A stretch of 64,000 nucleotides of DNA from NCBI GenBank assembly GCA_029261035.1, contig JAJDCD010000025.1:258926-322925 (forward strand), given 5' to 3'. The stretch's first letter is position 1, and every line of letters begins with the position of its first letter. This stretch comes from Candidatus Omnitrophota bacterium. GTDB lineage: Bacteria; Omnitrophota; Omnitrophia; Omnitrophales; JACROU01. A program made the position numbers and the translations under genes. Shown here piece by piece: positions 27,711-39,700 of this stretch. The notes below the pieces were generated by a model, which worked only from the letters and a program-made list of their open reading frames with translations, was not told the DNA's origin and made no database searches.

Positions 27711-30700
27711 ACCCAAACTACTTGCTTCAGAACGTTTTTGGTTCATAGCTTCCAAAGCCTCTTGCATGCGACGCTCTCTTCTAAAACGCTTTACTCTATC
27801 TTTCATTTTTCTGATTCGAGCAGAAATATTAGGCTGGGACACTCCAAGTTCTTGAGCAATATCACCAACCCTATTTCCTTCTATAATCATCTCCGCAACT
27901 TGACGGTGACTTGAGGCGAATCGCTCAAACCAACCTTCCTTCTTAACTTCCTTGAAATAACGAATTTCTTTCTTTCGTTTCAGCTCTTTCCTTCCTGATA
28001 TATCCTCGCCCTTCCTCAAACGTTGGATTTTTTCTTCTGCTCTGCTTAATGATTGAGATATGCTCTGTATATTTGCATTAAATTGACGCGCTATTTCTGG
28101 AACCTTTTTACCCGACATAAATAACTGAACCACTTCTTTTTCTCTTATGCTAAGTTGTTTAAACAACCCTTCTCTTTTAGCTTTTCTAAAAATTTTCATT
28201 CTTGTCTTGTCTTGTAAAGCTTTGGTTTCAGCTTTTATTCTTGCTTGCTCCTCTTTACTTGTCCATTTGCCCTCTCTCATTAAAGATATATTTGACTTAG
28301 CACGATCTAACCTTCTCAGAACAGTAGTTGGAGTTACATTCGTTTCAATAGCAATAATAGCCACTCTGTATCCTAGCAAAATCCTCCAAGCAACTTCCTT
28401 TTCTTCTTTCGGCAACTTTTCATACAAACCTTCCTCTTGAGCTTTCCTCAAAAACTCTCGGTCCACTTCATAATCTCTCACCCCCCCCAAACTGCTGGCT
28501 TTTATCTGTGAACCTGTATTATTTGAGTCTGGAAACGGAATAATGATCCCTTCTTTTTCTTTTGCTGCTTGTCTCTGTTGTCCAATCTTTTCTCTAGCCT
28601 TTTTTCTGTGCAAATAAATGGCTGCTTGCGTCACCTCAAGCCATTCCGCTATCTCAACATATTTTTTCCCGGACAAAATACCTTCTATGACTCTCTTCTC
28701 TTGAAATGACAAGACTTCTAACAACCCCTCTTCCTTTGCTTTGCTAAAAAATTGGATCTCCTCTTTATAGTTCGCTTTTTTTCTTTTTCTAATTTCATTG
28801 CCACTATCAGGATGATTTGCCTTTTTATTAGCAGTTCTAAATGCAAGGTATACGGTCGATTCATTGAGTGAAGTTTCTTTGATTACTTCTGGAATCGTGT
28901 TACCTAAAAGGACTCCTTCAATAACCCGCTTTTCTGTCTCAGAAAGCCTGTCCCAATAAACTCCTTTCGCAGCCTGCCATAACACTCTATATGCTTCATA
29001 GTCTATTTCCCACCGAGAAGAAACTTCTTTTCCTGCTATTAAATCATCTATTTTCTGCTTGGTTCTTTTTATGGTGTCACGAACAGTAGCAGAATCCACT
29101 TTAAGCTGTTTGGCAATGGCGCTCGGCTGTCTTCCAGTTAAAAATAATTTCAAAATCTGCTTCTCTCGTTTTGTCAGTTTATCGAGAAACCCTTGCTCTT
29201 TTACCTCCAGAAAAAAGCTTTTAAGTTTTTGATAATCCACATATTCCACATTATTAACAGGTAAACCTTGTTTAAGCTTGTTCAACTTTTTCTTAGCTTT
29301 ATCGAGGTTGTTGGAAACAGCACCTACAGAAATTCCTACCTCAACAGCAATTTCTTCCTTTCGTTTACCGGAAACAAGCAAATGAATCACTTTCTGCTCT
29401 CGAGTTGAGAGTTGTTCCAGGTAACCTGATTTTTTCTCTTTTTCCCAATACTCCTTTTCTTTATCGTAGTCAAAATACGTTATTGTTCGTACAGTATTAC
29501 CGCTTCTCATTTTTTTAAACTTTGCTTTAGCTCGACTCATTGCAACAGAAACATCCGAAGGAGTAATATCCATTTCTTCAGCTATTTGTTTATTTCGTTT
29601 TCCTGAAAGAATCAACGCAATGACCTGCTTTTGTTGTTGTGACAGTGCATCAAACAATCCTTCCTCTTGAGCTAACGAAAAATACTCTCTCAGCTTTTTA
29701 TATTTTGTTTCTATAACAGTTGTTGGTTTAGCCGAATCACTATTCTTATTAATTTCTTGTTCGTGTTTTATTGCATCATCCGATTGCTCGTTACCCAAAC
29801 TTTTACCCTCAATGTCTTCACTAGAAACTTTCTTAGGCTTGTAAGTATAGCCACCCGAAGATTTGTTGCCTTTTCTCTCATCTTCCAAAAGCCCCGCAAT
29901 TATCCGAGCTGCATCCAGATCTTTCATTTCAAGCTGAAATCTCAATCTTTGATCTATCTTATCTAATAAATAACTAACTTGGAGCACGCTTTGTACCGTT
30001 TCTCCTTTTCCTATACGACTCATTATGTCAGTAAGCCTATAAAAGCAAGATGATTGTTGTTCTTTTTCCACATCCCTATCCGGCAATTCATCTCCAAGCT
30101 CAACCTTCTTCTTTCTATTCTCCGGATTAATCATTCCAGTCCCTGTGGCATAGCTCATCAGTTCATCAAAAGCATCATCAGAAGCGCCGGACTTTTTTCT
30201 TTTTTGAATTTCTTCCCAGATTCTTTGAGAGTCCATTCTATACTTATTAACAACATTATCAATTTGATTCATAAAACTTAGCGTTGTTTTTCCATCAAAA
30301 AGATCTTCCGCTAAAATTAAGGACTCATCCATTGCCGCAACTAAACGGACTGCATCCTCAAAATTTAGACTTTTCATAATTAGAATATACATTTTGGGAA
30401 TAACTGCATTACGCACCTCTGTTAATAAAATTTCAGCAAGAAAATACCAGCCTCTTTCTTTAACCAGTTGGCTCACATACTCCATAAGAGTCTCATGAGA
30501 ATTAGAAGCAAGAGAACCGAAATAATTAATATGCGCCATTAAAAACTTCTCATTAATTGCTTTATTTACCCCTTTATAAGCGTTTAAAAAATCACGCTCA
30601 CTATAATTTGCTAAATACTCTGACTTTAATTCTGGATTTAAATGAAAGAAAGCATAGATCACTTCTTTTTGAAATGGTTCAGAATGCATAGAAAAACGTC

Positions 30701-33700
30701 CAAAAGAACTAACGAGATTCTTCATCATCCGAAAAGACGCTTCAGCCCAAACATGACTTAATATATCGTAAACTTTATCGATGGACTCTTCAGAAACACT
30801 GCTAATTTCGTGAATAATGTGAATAAAGCTCCATAAGCGCAACCACATTCTATCTGGATAATTATCGAGCATATGGAAAGTTAGAATTTCTTTACTAGCT
30901 AGATAAGCAACCGTTGGATTAGCAACTAAATCAATACGCAGTTTTATTATCTTCTTTCCGTCTTCTAAAACCAGAGCAACAGGAGCTGTCTGATTGGAAA
31001 CAATTTGCCAAACCACTTCTCCAAAAACAAGATTCTTCGATTTATCCCTACCCCCACTAATAACCGAAATAACGTCCTTTACAAGCACCTCTAAACTCCC
31101 ACTAAATTCATCAAATTCAAAAACCCCGTTGGATTCCAAATATTTTTCAAGCCCATTTTGATTTATCTGAAAAGCATCTTCTTCCACAGGCAGTTCAGCT
31201 ACAATATTAACTGGATCTTCCTCAACGATATCTACAACAGGAAAGCTAGATTGAAAAGTCAGTCTACTTACTCGAATCACTTCGATAAAGTTAATCAATT
31301 GATTAATATCTTCACTCGAATTAAGAATATTTATTTTCTTTAATTCCTTTCTCGGAGCCGTAATTACAATATGACCTCCCTCTAAAACCAGAGGTCTTTT
31401 TTTGCCTACTTTAATGTCAACAGTAATAGGGTTTGAAAGAGAAACCCCTTTTTTAGATAGAATTTCTCTAATTTTATGTTTAATATTTTCTCGCACTTCT
31501 GTTGCTTTTAACTTTGAAGAATTGAGCAGTGCTATATTTAATAAATCATTCCCAACATCATCATCGCTAAGGTCCAGCTCCTCTATTAATGTCTCAGACT
31601 CTGCATTTCTTGAAACCGCTTTAAATACAGGCTCTTTTCCGCGTTTTAACAAATCTTGGTGAACACCAAAATATTCTGCCACCACACTTATTTCTTTGTC
31701 AGACAACTTTTCTTTTCCTTGCTCAATTTTCTTAACTGATTTTTTAACGAATAAAGTATTTGTTTTTAAAAGATCTGCTCGATTCATTCCCTTCGACAAT
31801 CTCAACAGCCAAATCCTGTTCCCAATTGATTTTTTACCTTCACCACCATCAAGCAAAGCTTCCTCTAATGCTTTCCCTACAATAACTTCAGTGACTGTCA
31901 CTCCCAAATACTCAGCGATAGCTTGAACTAAACTGACCGGCACGCTCTGAGGGTCACTATTCATCTTTTCTAACTTACTTGCAGTTACAATTTTTATATC
32001 CGAAACAAGATCTTCTAACGTTTTACCCTTTTTTAATAATACTTTAGCCAGAGGAAAAGAAGTTTTTCCTATCTTTGCTACTCTACTACTAGTTGAAGCA
32101 CTCTTTACATCTAGATTTTCATTTTTCACCTTTTCTAATAGTGTGATGTCCCCTTTATTATCAAACTGAGCTTTCCATTGTCTTTGAGCCCATTCAGGCA
32201 ATTCCTTATAGCCTATGCCATCAAAGCTCAATTCGAAACCATCTTTTTTAGACTCTAAAACTCCATGTCGAGCTAATAGCAAGAGTAAGGTGAAAACATC
32301 TTTACTCTTAATCCCTCCAAATTGGTTTCTTAAATGATTAATAATAAATGAGACTCCTTTTGAGCGTAAAACAGAACCCCATCTTAAAAATAAGCTTTTA
32401 CGACTAGAAAGATTATAAATCACTTGGTAACGACCCAATAAATTAGCTTTATCTGCCCCTATTCTTTCTCCAAAAATATATGTATGAACCTCATCTCCGA
32501 CAATTGGAAAGCTTGTAACGAGCCTGCCTTCATCTTCTGCTGTTGGTTCTATAATACTTCTGAGAATAGAAACGCCTTTATTATCAGAAGAAGGTTCCAA
32601 GAAATGCAGATACCAGTTAAGCTCCCAGCTAGGAAGAATCTTTTTATAATTAACTCCTCTTTGAATGCCTTCAAGAACTATTTCTCTAACTTGGATCTGA
32701 TCTAATTCTCTTGGAAAAAAAGAAGTCATTGCTCCATCCAAATTAGATTCTGGACTTAACATATGGCGATCAAAAACATGGGCTAATCCTGACTCGTAAA
32801 AAACATCCAGACTACTATCATAATTAACAATAGAAGCTGCCCCCGAACTCAAAGAACCTCTGCCTTTTACCTTTTCCTCAGAATCTAAATTAAAAACACG
32901 TATTGAAATATCATATTGGTGAATTAATTCTTTGGCATGGTCAAGCATCTGTTTAGCCTTAGCCAAATCCCCTTTTTGAACTTCAACGCGAGCAGCAACG
33001 CCCAAAGATCGTATTTGATACCAACGGAGCGTTCTGCTATTTTTATGTTTTTTTAGATGCAATTTTGCTTTCTTATACGCTTCTTGATATTTTCCTAAAG
33101 ATAACAAAAATTCAAGCTCATAAACTCTAACCCAAGAATCATCCGGATACATTTCCTTTAACATCTCTGCCTTACTTAATCCTAGTTCATATTTACCTAA
33201 GGCAACAAGAACTCGTAACTCTAACATTAAAGTCCAATAATTCCGCCGATCAACAGACAAAGCTTTTTCCACAACTTCCAACGCTCTATTTGCATCCCCC
33301 TGATTTAAATAAGCTTTTGCCAGCATATTATGAGCAAAGCTATTGGAAGGATTCATCCTCACCGAATGTTCGGAAATTTGAATAGCACGATCATTCATTC
33401 CTAGCTGTATGAGTAGCTTTGCCGCAGAGTTTCGAGCAAAAATATCGTGTTTTCCTACATCTAAGATTTCTTCCACAACTCTCAACGCCTCTATCTTTAA
33501 CTCCAACTTAATTAAAATATTTGCCTTTAAAATCATTTTTCTAAAGTCATCAGGCTTAATACGATAAGCTTTCTCTACTATATACAACGCTTCTTGAAGC
33601 CTATCTTTATCACCCGTTCGTGCAGATCTGAAAATGGCCCGCGCCAATATTTCCAAAGCAAAATGGTAATCTGGACTACTATACAAAAGATTTCTTAAAT

Positions 33701-36700
33701 TTTGCTCTGCCTCTTCAAATCGTCGTTCTTTAATTAAATACTGCGCTTGTCTAACACGTAAAAAATCTTGTTGTAATTCATAAACCGGAACATTTCCTCG
33801 TGTAAGACCAACACGACGATCTTCCTCCACCCCCAAACTATTACCTTCTACATACTCTTTTGGTCTAGGAGTTCCCAAATCCTCAGCAAAGAAAACAACA
33901 CCACTCCGTTGAGCAATGAATATCTGCATAATATCCACAACACTGGGTTTCTGCCCTTCAAAAAATTCACTCGTAATATCAATAATCATTCTAAAATCAC
34001 GAACTAATTCATCTTCCTCTGCATCTGAATTATGTACAGGGCCTGTTATAAAAATTTTCTCGGCTATTTGTTTTAATCTCTGCAATAAACGACTGTTCTT
34101 TAGTGGATCTTTCAAGAGCTCTCCAGTCAAACCGCCTAATATCCAATCTTGTAAACTAATTAACTCCATAGTGACCAAGTGTCCAAACTTTTCTCTTAAA
34201 TAAGAGCTCTCTTCTCCCAAGCTTTGTGCGGATAAACCTTCAGTTTCATTTTTGAAACTAGAGTCTACAGCGCTGAGCAGTTGCTCTAAATGTTCCGGAG
34301 ATGAAACTAACTCTAACTCTCTTTCTAAAAATTCATAAAAAGGCTTTAGATTGTAAAAACTTGGACTATCTCGATTATAGTAGTAGTTATTTTGGCCTAA
34401 CTGATCTCCTAGATAAGCTCCGACAATGCGAGCAAAAGCTTCGCTGACATTTTCTAAGTTTTGGATAATATGTTCATCATCTTCGTAAATTGTGTTACCC
34501 AAACCAAGGTCTACTTTGTCGTAATCTGAGTCAAAGACCTTATAAGGGAATTGTTCTATATACTTTTTCTTCATCTCAATAAGTATAGCTTTAAATTCAT
34601 TCCTCTGACTTTCTGTTAAGGTATTCCAAAACACATCATGCATCGATTGATGGATGATGTACCAAATATTATCAGAGTGCCCCGCTCCTGTTCCTACAAA
34701 GTAAGATCTGTATTGATACGGCATTACTGCTAAGCCTTCACGAACCATTATTTCAAGACCTTTTCGACTTTTGTTTTTTGTTAAATTATGATTTCGTTGC
34801 CACCAAGAATGTCTTTGTTGACTACTACGCCCCATATTGGCCCGATCTGCTCCATATTCAAATCTAATACCTTCTAAAACAACCTTTGGATTAACCCCTA
34901 ACTTTAACAACTGAATATGTTCTCTAGACCAAGGAAGACTTTTTGTCTTTTGATTAAAAGATATTGGATCTATTCTTAGTTCTTTTATTCTTTGCACAAG
35001 CTCTTTGCTTCTTTTAATTTGATCATCCCGTAACCATCCATCCAAATGGCTTCTTAACATTTTTATTAAATTCGGATCTGAAGAATAAGTTCGGCTAAAA
35101 TTTCCTGACTCAAATCTCCTCACAACCCCATCAAGCACTTGTCTAGACAAATACCCCTTGTTTCTCATAAGAGAAATAAGTTGATCAAAAAGCTCTTCAG
35201 CATTTGGGCGTTTCATAATGTAAGAGATGAATTCAAAGAAATGATGTTCTAAAGCCTTTAAGTTATTTGGAAAATATTCAAGCACATCCAGATCCACCAT
35301 TTTTGCTATTCGGTTCCCATTTTGATCACGAGTGACAGAAAATTGATCCCACCTAAAATCTCCAATAGCCCAAGAATGGTCTAATAGACGAAGATACGAT
35401 TCAATAATATGGGGTATTAATTTGATATTAGACGGATCATGAGTCACAGGTTCGACATACTCAACACTTTGATATAAAAACCCAGCTTTTCCTTCTTGGA
35501 CAGCTCCCACACGAGGAAATAAATCAAAACCAGAAGTTGAAGCCATATAATCTGCAGCTCTTTGATAATTATTTACATACTTATTTAAATCAGTTTTATT
35601 TCCTCTAGTTTCATAAATATAAAAACTCGATTCAACGTCCTCCTCACTCACCAACTGAACCTTATAGATATTCTTTTGAAGGTTTGTTTTAACTCGTTCG
35701 AACTTGATCCATTTTAATGGAGTCAGGCCTACAGGAAGATTCAGGTTTTGTATTGTTTCTCTAATAAAATCATTGTCTTTTAATACATCTAATGGAATCG
35801 TTAATTGATGTGGGCCATAAGGTTTTATTTTATATTTAGTTTCACTGCTCAAGAGAGGCTTACCCAAGCTTTCTGCTCGTGAAAAACTCATTCTTTTTAT
35901 TACGATAGGACCTTTTTCTGAAATGGGATTAACAAAACCAATAGCTTTAACAATATTTGTTCCAAATAAACGGTCCCAAAGTTTCATTTTTGAATGTAAA
36001 TCAATGGTAATCTTTTGCAGCCCTTCTTCTGCCTCAACTGTAATAGCACCTAATTTATTTTCTCGAACTAATGGCTTCACTTCTCTATTTAACAATCCCA
36101 ACCAGAACCAAGCTTCACTTTCTGCTTCAATCCACAAATTAAGATAACGAAATTGATCCAAATCAATGGGTTGAGATGGAGTTGCCATGAAGTAACCTTC
36201 ATTTGGAAATAACGTTAGCTGATTGTCTTTAAAAGTATATTTAGGGCCATTAACCTCCTCTATGACTTCCATTCCTTTTAAGGCTTCAATGGATTTAATT
36301 CCTGTTTGCTGTGTGGTTTTTATTAGATTACACCCCGCTAAAGCTGTAGGGCCTGCTAGTAAAGTTAACAAAAGAAAACCTGATCTAAACCCTAATCTTC
36401 TACCCAAACTATCGCCTTCCAACATTTCACCTACAGACTCCCCTTCACCACTATCACGAGAGTATTCTGTGGAAAGAATCTCTAATGATTTGGCATTTAT
36501 TTTCATTAAATTTCCTAAAGCAGAAAAGTTCATCGTGATTGAATTGAATAATCTCTTCAATTTAACAAGTGTCCCAACAACAATCATAATAGGAAGAAGT
36601 ACTGATATTAAAAAAATAGGGATCGTTTCCATAGAAAATGAAGAGTTTAAAATTAAAGTTAAATTGACTCCAGACACAAACAGCAAGATTGGATCTGCAA

Positions 36701-39700
36701 CAAAATAGAATAATCCTTTAGACTTAATTTCTTCGATTTTAGTAGCGATAAATTCAGAGAAGACAATATCTGAAGGATAGTTACGACTAATATAGTCCGC
36801 AATATAACGAGCAACAAGCTCCTTATTCTCTTCTGTAGCAATTTCAGGATTTAATGCAAAGATAAGATGAATAAGGCTCAAGACATCGATAACAACCAAA
36901 GCTTTTGGTTGCTCAGAAACAATTTCTAAAAGCAAACCAAAGGTATCCAAGGTAGCCATTTGTTTTCTCTTCAAAAGAACTTCAGCTTCAATAGATTCTA
37001 GTTGTTCTTCCGCCCCTCCTAAACTTTTTGCTTCCACACTTTGAGGAGCAAACTCTTCCGTTCGCTTTTTGTCAAAGTCAACAGAGTAAATACCAGAATC
37101 AATTTGAATATAGCCCAAATCTTTTCTGTCATCATTTTTTTGAGAGAATAAAATAGAAAAATTTACTAGGGTAACAGAATCCCCCATAAAAAGACTGTGC
37201 CGAAATGCTTTATAAACCTTATACCTAGATTCCTCTGGTACGTCTGGGTCTAAATTGATGGTTTGTATAATAAAGTTATAACGGCTCTCTATATACTGCA
37301 TTGAAGAAAGAGAGCTAACAACAACAAGCCCCTCACCTTCTTCTTTTTCTAAAATAATGGAGTAATCAGAATATTTAAAAGGTTTGTTTAAAGGAGTAAA
37401 TTTATACTGAGCAATAGAATAGGAACGAATAGTTCCATCAGAATAGATAAAATACATTAGATCTTCATTTCTCTTACTAGATAGAATTTGTTTAATATTT
37501 TTTTGACCCGATGTTTTTACTGCTGATTTCAACACTCTTCTACTGGCCTCATCATTCAAAGAGTGAACCCTCATTAGATAGTAGTGAAGTACTTTTTCTA
37601 AAAACCCATGCTTTAATAAAGACGCTTTTTGTTCTTCACTAAAAACACCATCTTCCGGGATAAGCTTCAAAACCCGCTTTAAATAATCTATTTCATTCAA
37701 CATAGGATATCGAAAAAAGTCCACGACTCTTTCTTTGTAAATTTCAGGATTAGATTGACGCAATGATCGTGGAGGTAATTTTATTTTTTGACTCAAAAAA
37801 GGTAGCCCAAGGCTATGAATCAATCCTAAAACACTAACTGGAAATGCAATGAAAGAAATTAACCCTATAACATAATGAACTACCTCTACATTAACCTGAG
37901 AAAAAACAATTCCATAAAACGCTAAAGCTAATACAGAAAAAGAGAAAAATGCAGCCCATTTAGAAGTCTCTATTTCTTGGCTCCCTAAACTATCCGCTTC
38001 AACCCCATCTCCATCTTCCTTATTTCGTTTTCCTCCAAACCAATACCCCAAAGTTCCTATAATTTCTAGTTCAAACTCCTCATCCGTTAAATCATCCAAA
38101 TCTTTATCTAATGGATCTTCACCTAAAGACATCCCCTGTGTAGAGGGTATTCCTTGTGGAGTTGGAATATAGGGGGGTGCACGCATTGCCTCGTAAGCCA
38201 AATACCCTGAAACAGCTAACACAAATCCCAAACTAACAGCACCTAGCAATGTTAACGGTAACTCTCTATCTGTAATTTGGGTCGATTCAATTTCTTTGAG
38301 GCTATCTTTACCTAAACTTGAGGCGCTATATTTTCCGCTCTGTGACAAAACTGTTTCTAAAGGTATTCTTATTTGTCTTATAGCTCCTTTAGTTTCCAAA
38401 CGATTAAATAAGTCGATGAATGCCGGTCTTCGTCGAACAGAAACATCTGATGCTATTCTTTGAATTACATCTTCGTCCATTCCCATCCCACCCAAAAATT
38501 GATCGTCTTTTAATTTTGAATCTGATTTATTAAAATGAACCTCCCCATTTCCATTGTCGATAAGCTCGATAATAAGGTTTCCGTCCTCTACGTAGGCTCT
38601 ATAGACAATATGTAAATCATCCTTAAAACCAGGCTCTTTCTGCTTTCTTTCAACAAAAGCATCCCAAGAATTTTCTAATGAAAAAAACATAACCGCATTG
38701 ATCTTCCCTATAAGGAATTCATTTTCCACTTTTAAGCGCCTAAGAAGTTCTGTTTCACTCATATGGAGTTTACCCACAGACTGATAAATGCTACGAACCA
38801 TTTCGCGAACTAAATCTCTGAGTGCATTCTCCTCTTTTTTTCCTGGAACTGAAAAATACGTTAGCTCTTTATAATAAATCTCATCTCCTCTTTTCAATCC
38901 AGATTTTTCTATATTCGAATGTCTTCGTGCATACCTATCTCCCAAACTAGAACCCTCAACGAGACTACTTGGTTCCAAAGCCCATTTATTATCTTCATTC
39001 CACTCTAAACCAAAACCGATAACGTCACGAAGTTCTCGAAGATAATCTGCAGGAACAAATTTAGCCTTCGATTCATATCTTCTAATCTGAAATGCAGAGT
39101 GGCTCATAGCAGGATGACTCGCAATGGCTCTTCGGCTCAACCCTCCTCTGAGTAAAATTAAAAGTTCTCTTAGTTTGTTTGTGCTTTTTATTTTTCCTTC
39201 TTTGGACTTACCTAAGGGCTTCCCTGCTAAATTTCTTAACTTCATCGTCCGGGTAACGGAATCTTGGTTGATCAATTGAACTGCAGGGCTTTCTAGGGAA
39301 TCCAACAGCTTTGGCCAATCAATCGTTTCGTCTTCTGATTTTCTAGGTAACTCTTGATTCATTCCGATGAGCAAAGTAGCTATATGCTTCTCTGGTTGAT
39401 CCAAATCGGATGAAGCATCCAAAATTAAGTCGTTTTCAAAATAACCCATTCTCATAAGCTGAATTGTAGGGCCAGCAGATGAAAATATTTTAAACCCACG
39501 GTCTCGAGCATAACGCGGAATAGGAATAGTATGCCCTGTTAAAATTCCAGCCAATCCCATTGTAGATAGGAACTGTTGTTGCTTTTCTGAGTCAAACTCT
39601 CGTTTATTAACTAAGGTATGGAGATAAGGGTTTTCATTAACCCGGTAGCCGCCCCAATACAGCACATTTGCCAACTCTTCTAAACTTACCAAATCATATA

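Noticed and set aside
36223-36708. 161-aa plus-strand frame opposite the giant ORF
   Set aside because: No RBS or protein-like pattern; arises as antisense of a long AT-rich open frame.
32990-37850. IRSLG, LLSLG and IHSLG tripeptides as junctions
   Set aside because: They sit in TPR or membrane helices and lack Ala/Gly two residues before the serine.
38230-38300. GAVSLG in block 13 as a block boundary
   Set aside because: It lies inside a hydrophobic transmembrane stretch, with no change of domain on either side; chance match.
39207-39221. GKPLGKSKEG as an additional SLG junction
   Set aside because: Pro replaces Ser and the codons differ (CCC); kept out of the motif count although it does lie between two domains.
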